From Chamaecrista fasciculata (taxonomy: Eukaryota; Streptophyta; Magnoliopsida; Fabales; Fabaceae), in contig QANZ01011603.1 of NCBI GenBank assembly GCA_003254925.1, positions 84,322-148,321 of the forward strand: 64,000 bases of DNA. The letters are read 5' to 3'. Of the stretch, positions 1 to 9,272 are shown one piece after another. The notes beneath the pieces were generated by a model. It did no database searches and was not told where the DNA came from. It saw only the letters and a program-made list of their open reading frames with translations. A program made the translations under genes and the position numbers. Numbering within the stretch: position 1 is the first letter of the stretch; every line of letters begins with the position of its first letter.

Positions 1-48
1 AATGAACCATAAGTAGAAAGAAACCAAACTTCAATTTTCTTTGCTTCA

Positions 49-55
49 TATAAAT
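49..55 (+). promoter_or_regulatory. Possible TATA box of the XIP pseudogene
   Basis: TATAAAT lies 41 bp before the exon 1 ATG. The spacing leaves a very short 5'UTR, so it may not be the true TATA box. The upstream promoter is outside the window. Confidence 0.3.
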
Positions 56-219
56 CTCCATTCAGATTCCAGATATACATCCAGGCCTCATGGATTCACC
101 TGATAACTCCCAACTCAAGTTAGTCACAAACACTTCTTTAGGACCAAAGCTTCTTGTTTTCATTGGAGCTCATGAATTCTCCAGTCCAGAGGTATCTAAT
201 TCCTCCTTCAATCAATTAA

Positions 220-741
220 GGTCAAAACCTCATTTTGGTCCTCAAACTAAGGGGTATGTTTCATTTTAGTCCTAATACTAATTTTTGTTCTATTTTAGTC
301 CTCAAACTTTCATATTTGTTCTATTTTGGCCTATAAAATATGATCTCGTTTGATTTATGCTGTTGTTTATAATCTAAACAATTGAGGTTGATCATTTTTA
401 TCTCATATGTGTTATAAGAAGTGATTTGACAAAAAAAGAAAGAAAAAGTAGTCACAAATTAAAAATAAATTTATCGTTATTTTTCTTTTTAAGAAGTGAA
501 AATTTTTCTTGTAAAGAGTGATTTTTTTTCCTTTGTCAACTTACTTATCATAACACATATGAGAGAGAAATAATCAATCTCAACTGTCCAATTAGAAATA
601 ATGGAAGAAATTCGATGAAATCATATTTTGGAGACCAAAATGTAACAAATATGAAAGTTTGAGGACCAAAGCTGAACAAAAAATAGCTTTAGGACTAAAA
701 ATGAAACTCACCCCTGAGGACTAAAATGATTATTTGACTAT
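220..741. mobile_element. Fold-back (long inverted repeat) element in XIP intron 1
   Basis: The left arm (CTCATTTTGGTCCTCAAAC...) is mirrored by the right arm (...GTTTGAGGACCAAA... GGACTAAAATGAT) around a centre near 480. ATTAA occurs on both flanks and may be a short target duplication. It fills most of the intron and encodes nothing. Its arms resemble the TTTGGTCC-rich arms of other fold-back elements in this window. Confidence 0.7.
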
Positions 742-1373
742 TAATTTTCCTCCACCACACACAAAAATATACATATATATGTCCAATATAATATGTTTTT
801 CAGATGTGGAAGGCAGCTTTGACAAAGTTAGTAGCAACAACCTTGTTATTATTCACCTTGACCACTTCAGTTATTACATGATTGGAGTCTCACCAGAATG
901 ATCCTAAGCTTCTCATTCCCTTTGCAGTTTTCATAATAGTCTTCCTCTTCATAATCGTCACTGCCCCACTTTCTGGGTCTCACATGAGCCCGGTCTTCAC
1001 TTTCGTGGCTGCTCTTAAGGGCATCATCACTTTCTCACGTGCCCTCATCTATGTCATTTCTCAATGCATTGGCTCCATTCTCGGATTTCTCATCCTCAAG
1101 AATGTGATGCAGCACAAGCTACAACATGCATATTCCTTAGGAGGCTGTGCTATTGGTAGCATCAATAAGCTAGAGACTCTATTGTTGGAGTTTTTTTTTT
1201 TGTCATACATTTCGTTACATGAAAGAGAAACAAGCCCATCCCAAAAGCTGGCTAGAGGAAAAGGAGTCCATCAGATAGGAAAAAAGAAAAACACGCTAAG
1301 CAACCTATCGACTCCCAACCACTGCAATAATTGCAGAGAAGCGCAACAAACACAAACCACATCCAAAAAGAGG

Positions 1374-1724
1374 TCATCGTGAAGAAGAAGACAGGCAAAC
1401 CAAACAGTCCTCGAGCAGAGCTGCACGGATTTTCACCGGATGCATCCATCTCCAATAAATTGGTAAATCTCCTTTGAGCGCTAATTTCGCAACCAGATCC
1501 GCCGTTTTGTTTGCTTCTCTTCTAATCCATCTTACCTCCACACGCACACACTGATTAAATTTCCTCCTAATGGCAGCAACCTCACTACTAATTTGCCAAG
1601 GGATCGGGCCAGATGTGCAGCTGTTCACCACCACCAAATTATCAGACTCAATAATGACATCTTGGATGTTCATAGCACCAATCAGATCAAGAGCTTCGTT
1701 GAGGGCTAAAGCTTTCGCATGCAT
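1374..1724 (-). pseudogene. LINE C-terminal RNase H-like domain
   Basis: The frame encodes an RVT_3/RNase H-like segment: an EALDLIGAMN-type helix, the strand VIIESDNLVVV with an acidic ESDN, and a C-terminal RREANKTADLVAKLA that matches the usual REANxxADxLA motif. This is the 3'-terminal domain of plant L1 ORF2. It is only a fragment; upstream codons are separated from it by stops. Confidence 0.8.
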
Positions 1725-2172
1725 CGCTGAACTGCAAGGACAGACTCTAGAAGAGCCCGTAAGTTAGTCCCCATCTTAATCTCTTATAATTACTACAATA
1801 CCACCTTTAAGATTTTTTGAGTCGAACGCTGCATCACAGTTGATCTTTAGAGTATTTCCTAGGGGCGGGGTCCACTTGTTATTCTGTAGATTAATCAGTC
1901 TCATTTTGGTCTTGGCCATCTGAAACATTTGCAATCCAGAACTCCTTCATGTTGGCCTCTGCTCTTTTTATCACAAACTCTGGGTTAATTTTTTTACCCT
2001 CGAAAATGAATTCATTTCGAGTCTTCCAAATAGTCCATAAGAAGTTACACAAAAGAGCAACCCACCAATCTTTAGAGTCCCCATCCCTAGCAAAAAACTC
2101 AATCTGGGAAGCAAACCAAAGTTTCAGATCACTACACTCTTCCCCAACAAATCCTTGGAACTGACTCCCAAA

Positions 2173-2625
2173 CTAGACCACTTTTGTCCACTCACATCCA
2201 AAAAGGACATGGTCAATCGTTTCATCCTTAGCCTTGAAGATAGGGCATGTACTGTCAATAGGGACTCTTCTTTTATGCAGATTCATTCTAGTAGGCAGTA
2301 TCCCTTTCAGGGCCTTCCAAACAAAGTGCTTGATCTTTGGTTGCACTTTCGCCCCCCAAATTGCTTTCCAAAGGCCACTGATGCCATTTTCATTAGAGGA
2401 AGAAGGGATTTCTCTATGCACCATCTCTTCAAGAGCTATGTAGTAGCTAGACTTGACAGTGTAAACTCCAGTTTGAGTAAATGGCCATATGGGCGTATCT
2501 TTCTGCAGGTTAGTATTGATGGGAGTGGCCAAGGCACTTCTAACATACTGTGTGGGAATCAAAGCAAAAACCTTTCTACCACACCAACTCCCTCCTTCAT
2601 CAGCCATCAAATCCTTCACCTTCAA
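2173..2625 (-). pseudogene. LINE zf-RVT domain, first copy
   Basis: This is the zf-RVT region that follows reverse transcriptase in plant LINEs. Recognisable pieces are DTPIWPFTQTGVYTVKSSYY, LWKAIWGAKVQPKIKHFVWK and a Cys/His tail (CPIFKAKDETIDHVLFGCEW). One Cys of the usual CPIC motif is Phe here. The sequence is repeated almost exactly at 3481-3876, where the Cys is kept. Confidence 0.8.
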
Positions 2626-2898
2626 CTCAGTGTGCTCATTTCTAGAGGGCCATATTCTTTCACCAGAGCTAAGCCACTTGTCCCCAAAAACTTTAACTCT
2701 CCTGCCATCTTTAACAATTCAAGCTTTGCTTTTTTCAATAAAATCCCTGCCTGTGATTATACTTCTCCAAGCCCAGGAGGGTCTCTGTCCCTTCTTAGCC
2801 TCCCAAATAGAGCATCTCGGATAATACAAGCTTTTGAGAAGCTTAACCCAAAGTGCATCGGGTTCATTTTGCATCCTCCATATTTGCTTCCCAATCAA

Positions 2899-3478
2899 CT
2901 AAGACCAGCATGACCTCGGTGCATAGAGATGCATGCACAAGATGCTGGTACGAGAGTCATGGTGCAATTACGTAAGGGGTTACGAGTTGCTGGACTGACC
3001 CGGAGAGTCCTGCATGGGTTTAGTCATCAGCTTGCCTCTCCTGTACACCTGTCACGACGCCTTAGACCTGAGGTCATCATTATTCCGGCGTTGCAGTTGT
3101 CAGACTTTGGCTTAGTCTAACGTTGCCCGTAGCAGGATAGCCATAAGGGCCAAGTACGGGTTTAGTTGATTGCCGTGCTGAGGGATGTGGATTGGCCAAG
3201 ATGGGATTTTGTCCCTCGTTAAATGAGAGATATCTAACTGGCGCCCTCGATGAGTCTGTCTAGGAAAATGCGTGGCCACGCTGGGATTTGGGACTTACTC
3301 AGGAAATCGAGAAAGTTGAGGTTTGGATTATGGATGACTTTCCTGTGCCTAATCCATGACCAAGATATCGTGTGACAATAGGGTCTATGAAAAGGTGGTA
3401 CTAAGGTTAAGTCGGTTTTGGTAAAAACGATAACTCACGTGTTTTGGGTAGTCGTGATGGCTTGCTAGAGTCCGCTCN
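2899..3478. mobile_element. Unrelated GC-richer block inserted in the LINE, probably LTR-retrotransposon-derived
   Basis: LINE similarity stops after CCAATCAA at 2891-2898 and resumes after a single N at 3479. The block has higher GC content than its surroundings and no long frame. It resembles plant LTR sequence, but no terminal repeats or target duplication can be seen because the right edge meets the N. Its identity is uncertain. Confidence 0.4.
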
Positions 3479-3480
3479 TT

Positions 3481-3876
3481 AGCCTTGCAGATAGGGCATG
3501 TACTATCAATAGGGACTCTTCTTTTATGCAGATTCATTCTAGTAGGCAGTATCCCTTTTAGGGCCTTCCAAACAAAGTGCTTGATCTTTGGTTGCACTTT
3601 CGCCCCCCAAATTGCTTTCCAAAGGCCACTGATGCCATTTTCATTAGAGGAAGAAGGGATTTCTCTATGCACCATCTCTTCAAGAGCTATGTAGTAGCCA
3701 GACTTGACAGTGTAAACTCCGGTTTGAGTAAATGGCCATATGGGCGTATCTTCCTGCAGGTTAGTATTGATGGGAGTGGCCAAGGCACTTCTAACATACT
3801 GTGTGGGAATCGAAGCAAAAACCTTTCTACCACACCAACTCCCTCCTTCATCAGCCATCAAATCCTTCACCTTCAA
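3481..3876 (-). pseudogene. LINE zf-RVT domain, second copy
   Basis: This is a near-identical repeat of 2229-2625. It has an intact CPIC, and the segment continues upstream (minus-strand sense) into the reverse transcriptase at 4018-5352. A 6-bp length difference near 3877 and about ten substitutions separate the two copies. This copy looks like the one contiguous with RT. Confidence 0.75.
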
Positions 3877-4017
3877 CTCCTCATTTCTAGAGGGCCATAT
3901 TCTTTCACCAGAGCTAAGCCACTTGTCCCCAAAAACTTTAACTCTCCTTCCATCTTTAACAATTCAAGCTTTGTTTTTTTCAATAAAATCCCTGCCTGTG
4001 ATTATACTTCTCCAAGC

Positions 4018-5352
4018 TCAGGAGGGTCTCTGTCCCTTCTTAGCCTCCCAAATAGAGCATCTCGGATAATACAAGCTTTTGAGAAGCTTAACCCAAAGTG
4101 CATCGGGTTCATTTTGCATCCTCCATATTTGCTTCCCAATCAAGGCTATATTCATAGCTTGGAAATCTCTGAATCCCAAACCACCAGCATCCTTACTCTT
4201 CAGCAATTTCTTCCAGCTTATCCAATGAATACCTCTTTCTTTTCTGCTTTGGCTCCACCAGAATTTCGCTACCATTTTTGAAATGTCGTCACAAAAAGCC
4301 TTAGGAAGGATGAAGAAAGACATTACATACGATGGCATAGCCTGAATAACTGCTTTAATCAGAGTTTCTTTCCTTGCAGGAGAGAGGAGTTTTTCCTTCC
4401 AACCTTGTAGTCTATTCCAGATCCTCTCTTTAAGCCAATGTAAGGCCTGTGTTTTAGATCCCTGCCACTCCCCTGGTAGACCAAGGTACTTAGAAGGAGA
4501 AAGACACAAGGGCATGTTTAGGATATTAGCAATATTTTTCTTTTTGTTATCCTCCACATCCCTGCTACACAAGAGACCTGACTTTGCTACATTGATTCTC
4601 TGACCAGATGCATTCATATACAAATTCAAAATTCTGGTTAACTCATAGGCTTCACTAACCTCAGCTTTAGTAAGTAACATAGTATCATCAGCGAACATTA
4701 GGGATGAGAGGACAGGGGCATGGGGTTTCAGTCTAACCCCAGATAACCTCCCAGTATTAATGGTCTCTTTAATGAGGTAGGAAAACCCTTCTGCTGCAAT
4801 AATGAAGAGGTAGGGGGAAATGGGGTCCCCCTGCCTAAGTCCTCTTTCAGGAGTGATAGAAGGGCCAACAGTACCATTAAGAACTGCCCTATAGGTAACA
4901 GTAGATATACATTCCATAATCAGCTCTACCCAACAATGATTAAAGCCTAAAGCACCAAGAATTTCTTTGATGAAAGCCCACTCTAATCTGTCATAGGCTT
5001 TGTTCATATCTAGTTTTGCTGCCATAAAATTCCTTCCTCTATTTGCCCTTCCTTTGAGGCTGTGAAAAATCTCATGTGCAATAATAATGTTGTCTTGTAT
5101 GAGTCTTCCCCTAACAAAAGCACTTTGGTTCTCTGAAATGATACTTGGTAGAACACCTTTCATCCTATCAGCCAGCACCTTAGCAATAATCTTGTACATA
5201 AAATTACAACAACTTATAGGTCTGAACTGTCCCAACTCTTCAGGACTATTTATCTTTGGCACAAGAGTGATATGGGTTTCATTAACTCCTGCAGGTAACT
5301 TAGCAGTATGGAAGAAGCATCTAACAACTTGCACAATCTCATCTTTCACCAC
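4018..5352 (-). pseudogene. LINE reverse transcriptase domain
   Basis: A 444-codon open stretch covers the core reverse transcriptase fingers and palm. It includes FRPISCCNFMYKIIAKVLADR, SAFVRGRLIQDN, LDMNKAYDRLEW, GLRQGDPISPYLF and the catalytic FADD box in SSLMFADDTMLL. After these comes the LGLP thumb region and a K-rich connection. This is typical of plant L1 ORF2, which primes cDNA synthesis on nicked target DNA. Neighbouring domains lie in other frames or beyond stops, so ORF2 as a whole is dead here. Confidence 0.9.
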
Positions 5353-5453
5353 CTCCCAATTATTTTGAAAGAAGGCACCTGTAAGCCCATTAGGTCCCGG
5401 AGCCTTGTGAGGGCCAAGCCAAAGACAGCACTTCTAACTTCCTCCTCTTCAAC

Positions 5454-6391
5454 CTATCTAAGAAGTCCAGCATTAATATCATCAAAAATGAGTCTGGGGA
5501 TAACAGCAGTAACAACTTCAATGTTGTGGGGGTTTGAGGTTTTAAATAAATTAGAGAAGAAATTCTTGATGAGATCTTCAATCAGATCAGGAGAATCAAC
5601 CCAATTCCCCACATCCGATTTGAGCCTGGAGATCTTCTTCCTTGCTTTTCTTTGCAAAGTAGTAGCATGAAAAAATTTGGAGTTACGATCCCCATGCTTC
5701 AACCATTGCACCCTAGATTTGGCTCTCCAGAATTGCTCCTCCTGACTCCACAACTTATCAAGATCTTGTTTACATCTCTTCAACTCATAAAAAACCTGAG
5801 TGGAGAAAGGTTCATTCTCTAAAATCATAATTCTCCTCTTGAGTTTTTTAATTTCCACATCTGCTCTTTTGAAGTTCACTTTACTCCATCCCATTAAGTG
5901 GTCTTTGAAACGTAAAAGTTTGTTCTGGATGTTTGGATCTTGAGCAGCATTCCACCCTTGTTGCATCATCTGATTAAATTCCTCATGATCTTCCCAGAAT
6001 ACCTGGTATTTGAAATGATTTTGTCTTCTAATCATTGTAGGGGTTAGCTCCAGCACCAGAGGGGAATGATCAGATCCTATAGATGGGAGAGCGGTCAAAC
6101 AAGCATCGGAAAGACCTCTTGCCATCTACCATTGGTACGAGCTCTATCAATTCTTTCTTTTACATGCCCCTCACTCCGGTTGTTGCACCATGTAAACCTA
6201 CACCCTTTGAGGCACATATCCACAAGATTGTTGCTGCTAACAAAATTTCTGAAGGTTTCAATAGTAGAGTTATCCCTGGGTCTTGTTCCATCCTTTTCAG
6301 ACTGGGAGAGGATTGTTGGGATATCCCGGGGAAAACACGCAGCGGAAGAACTGTAAATAAAAAAAACTTGCGCTCCCCAGGAAAATCCCAC
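5454..6391 (-). pseudogene. LINE endonuclease C-terminal half and linker to RT, first copy
   Basis: Two overlapping minus-strand frames (6095-6391 and 5454-6125) encode the later part of an apurinic-like endonuclease. Visible motifs are CRFTWCNNRSEGHVKERIDR and IGSDHSPLVLEL, the last with the catalytic SDH. A helical linker leading to RT follows (FKRADVEIKKLKRR..., WLKHGDRNSKFFH). A frameshift joins the two frames near 6100-6120. Beyond 6313 the LINE is replaced by LTR-like sequence, so the stretch encoded above 6313 in the first frame is not LINE-derived. Confidence 0.8.
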
Positions 6392-6857
6392 CCTGAGATC
6401 CGCTAGTTGAATTTAAAACCAGATATAAAAAGTGTTATACCTCAAGCTTTCAATCGGATTAGTGATACTTGGCGAGTCTAGAAGTCCGTTTGCACGTCCT
6501 TCCTCCACCGGTGATCCACACGAACAGTTTCCCGAACACGAGGTGCTAGCCTCCTTGCTTCTTTCTCCAAAGAAACTCGGGATTGAATCTACAGCTTTTG
6601 AACTCAGGAACTCCTTCTCTGAATTCCAGGCAAGGTGGCGCAATATAGAGTAGAAGACAGCAACAAAACCCCTTTTGTTCTTCTTCTCTCAAGAACCCTA
6701 GAACCCACAACTTTCGATTTCTCTCTCTAACACTTAGGAGAAAATCGACTTCTCTCTCTAGGAAGGTGGGTGGCGAAATTTCTCTCTCAACAAGGATGAA
6801 ATTCGACTTTCACAAGTGAGCTAGGGTTTTTCACAAAAGTGCATGACTTGTTAATGA
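6314..6857. mobile_element. LTR-like sequence inserted in the LINE, running into an assembly gap
   Basis: Compared with the parallel LINE copy at 7996-8040, LINE sequence is identical up to GAGAGGAT (ending 6313). Foreign sequence then begins TGTTGGGATATCCC. The TG start and a composition rich in CAGCGGAAG and CTCTCTC strings resemble a plant LTR retrotransposon end. The rest of the element, including any internal domains, is hidden in the gap. Confidence 0.5.
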
Positions 6858-7350
6858 NNNNNNNNNNNNNNNNNNNNNNNNNNNNNNNNNNNNNNNNNNN
6901 NNNNNNNNNNNNNNNNNNNNNNNNNNNNNNNNNNNNNNNNNNNNNNNNNNNNNNNNNNNNNNNNNNNNNNNNNNNNNNNNNNNNNNNNNNNNNNNNNNNN
7001 NNNNNNNNNNNNNNNNNNNNNNNNNNNNNNNNNNNNNNNNNNNNNNNNNNNNNNNNNNNNNNNNNNNNNNNNNNNNNNNNNNNNNNNNNNNNNNNNNNNN
7101 NNNNNNNNNNNNNNNNNNNNNNNNNNNNNNNNNNNNNNNNNNNNNNNNNNNNNNNNNNNNNNNNNNNNNNNNNNNNNNNNNNNNNNNNNNNNNNNNNNNN
7201 NNNNNNNNNNNNNNNNNNNNNNNNNNNNNNNNNNNNNNNNNNNNNNNNNNNNNNNNNNNNNNNNNNNNNNNNNNNNNNNNNNNNNNNNNNNNNNNNNNNN
7301 NNNNNNNNNNNNNNNNNNNNNNNNNNNNNNNNNNNNNNNNNNNNNNNNNN
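6858..7350. other. Assembly gap (493 N)
   Basis: This is a run of unknown bases. It sits between the LTR-like block and a repeat of LINE sequence, so it probably reflects unresolved nested repeats. Reading frames crossing it are artefacts. Confidence 0.99.
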
Positions 7351-8255
7351 TTCTTTGCAAAGTAGTAGCATGAAAAAATTTGGAGTTACGATCCCCATGC
7401 TTCAACCATTGCACCCTAGATTTGGCTCTCCAGAATTGCTCCTCCTGACTCCACAACTTATCAAGATCTTGTTTACATCTCTTCAACTCATCAAAAACCT
7501 GAGTGGAGAAAGGTTCATTCTCTAAAATCATAATTCTCCTCTTGAGTTTTTTAATTTCCACATATGCTCTTTTGAAGTTCACTTTACTCCATCCCATTAA
7601 GTGGTCTTTGAAACGTAAAAGTTTGTTCTGGATGTTTGGATCTTGAGCAGCATTCCACCCTTGTTGCATCATCTGATTAAATTCCTCATGATCTTCCCAG
7701 AATACCTGGTATTTGAAATGATTTTGTCTTCTAATCATTGTAGGGGTTAGCTCCAGCACCAGAGGGGAATGATCGGATCCTATAGCTGGGAGAGCGGTCA
7801 AACAAGCATCGAAAAGACCTCTTACCATCTACCATTGGTACGAGCTCTATCAATTCTTTCTTTTACATGCCCCTCACTCCGGTTGTTGCACCATGTAAAC
7901 CTATACCCTTTGAGGCACATATCCACAAGATTGTTGCTGCTAACAAAATTTCTGAAGGTTTCAATAGTAGAGTTATCCTTGGGTCTTGTTCCATCCTTTT
8001 CAGACTGGGAGAGGATGTCGTTGAAATCGCCTATACAACACTAGGCAACATTACATGGGACTCTGAGATTCGAAATATTTCTCCATACTATCTTTCTAGC
8101 ATTTGGATCCAAGTCTCCATAAACACAGGTAACATAGCACAAAATATTAATATCTTTCATTAGCACTTTGGCATGAATAAAGTTCTTACAATCAAACATA
8201 ACTTCTACATCCACATTGTCTTTCCAAAAAAGTTCTTACAATCAAACATAGCACT
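7351..8255 (-). pseudogene. LINE endonuclease region, second copy and 5' end
   Basis: 7351-8015 repeats 5649-6313 with about eight differences. It then continues further upstream in the LINE to 8255, just before the right target duplication. On the minus strand it encodes endonuclease pieces including CCIGDFNDILSQSEKDGTR (GDFN box). Stop codons near 8035 and 7830 break the frame. The element is 5'-truncated, as most genomic LINE copies are. Confidence 0.75.
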
Positions 8256-8705
8256 TTGGAGTTTGCTTGCACTTTTTTGGTTCTATTTTTGGGTATCACT
8301 GTTGCTTTTGATAAGAAAAGGTCCAAAGATTTGGGCTTGTCCATGGTGACCTTGGTGATTTCTGGGGCCTTTGCACTTGCTGTGTTTATGTTTATTACTG
8401 TCACTGGGCAGCCCGGGTATGCTGGAGCGGGCCTCAACCCAGCCAGGTGTTTGGGCCCGGCTTTGCTTATTGGAGGCCTGTTGTGGAATGGGCATTGGGT
8501 TTTCTGGGTTGGGCCTTTCTTGGCCTGCATTTTGTATTATGGTGTATCTTTGAACTTGCCAAGGAGGGTTTGGTTTGGGAGGAGGGAGAGTTTGGTGTCT
8601 TCAAATTGGCTGGCTCTTGTTTTAAGCAACATTATTACTCTAGTCCGTAGTAACATTCCTAATCCTTGGTATTTGTTATCAAGTGTTTTACCTAAGAATA
8701 TGTGA

Positions 8706-9272
8706 ATTTTTTTTCTTTTTGGTTATAGTTTAAGATTTTTCAATTTTCATGTATTATATTTGATTAAACAACTTAATCACAAATACCTAAAGAATTTATC
8801 CTTTGTTTTAATGAGAAATAAGGATATATCTATACCTAGTCTATTTATGGTTATGTCCTATATGGAAGGCATTCTATCACAACTAAGGGAATATTGAGTT
8901 TATAAAGAAGCCATACACATATGGTTTAAGGTAACTCACCTCTCTATAGTCCTTATTTTGCCAAATTTATGTCATTGATTATGGTGGGTTTGCATAGTAT
9001 CTGAAAACGTCCTCAAGTAGCATTAGCATTGATAAGGCGTGGGATACTGTATAAAATATAATTATTTTTCTAGGGGTGTTGAGGTAATTGACCATTGGGT
9101 TTTCTCATTTCTGTGTCAATGGCGTTCTATATCTTCACCTTTTATAAGTAGCCACTCACTCGGCATACAGATTGATCGCCACAAAACACAAAACATGCTA
9201 GTAATAGGTTACATAAGGTTTATATAAATATACTTGCTTATTTTACTCCTCATATACATCAAATACAGACAG
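8706..9272. other. Intergenic spacer between XIP pseudogene and EF-hand gene
   Basis: AT-rich sequence with no supported frame. It should hold the XIP 3'UTR remnant on the left and the EF-hand 3'UTR on the right, since the two genes converge. I see no repeat or structured element. Confidence 0.6.

Larger units (their letters stand above)
1194..8255 (-). mobile_element. L1-type LINE (non-LTR retrotransposon), antisense in the XIP exon
   Basis: Reading on the minus strand, the order is endonuclease, reverse transcriptase, zf-RVT and RNase H, then a poly(A) tail seen as T11 at 1191-1201. This is the plant L1 order. Target duplications TTGGAGTTT lie at 1185-1193 and 8256-8264. The element is disrupted by internal stops, an unrelated block at 2899-3478, an LTR-like start at 6314 and a 493-bp N gap. 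Two LINE stretches appear twice (2229-2898 = 3481-4143; 5649-6313 = 7351-8015) with about 1-2% difference. The assembled structure may therefore mix two copies or haplotypes. At the 5' end a 21-bp string (8180-8200) recurs at 8230-8250, as expected of a messy 5' junction. Confidence 0.9.
90..8650 (+). pseudogene. XIP: XIP (X intrinsic protein) aquaporin pseudogene, split by a LINE
   Basis: XIPs are plasma-membrane aquaporins that pass water and small uncharged solutes. Exon 1 is 90-191 (starts MDSPDNSQ, ends AHEFSSPE). A phase-0 GT-AG intron spans 192-803. Exon 2 is 804-1193 and resumes at 8265. The first pore box reads SPV within SGSHMSPVFTF near 996, and the second is the XIP-type NPARC at about 8436-8450. 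Several hydrophobic helices remain recognisable. Three lesions are visible: an in-frame TGA at 879-881; a LINE of about 7 kb at 1194-8255 flanked by the 9-bp duplication TTGGAGTTT; and an apparent 1-bp loss near 8559-8564, after which the XIP-like tail continues in another frame to a stop at 8650. Without the insert, the codons read L-L-E-F-A-C-T-F across the junction. The total of about 290 codons fits a full-length XIP. Family assignment comes from remembered XIP motifs, not a search. Confidence 0.88.

Noticed and set aside
882..1382. A 166-aa frame starting with TTG as an independent gene
   Set aside because: TTG is not a normal plant start. This is XIP exon 2 after its premature stop, running into LINE sequence.
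2155..2913. Plus-strand frames of 252 aa and 234 aa (second at 3577-4281)
   Set aside because: They are shadows of the LINE zf-RVT and RT reading frames on the minus strand; the duplication of the LINE block explains why both appear.
6787..7828. Long frames spanning the N gap
   Set aside because: They are open only because unknown bases cannot encode a stop. Real content is LINE and LTR sequence at the edges.
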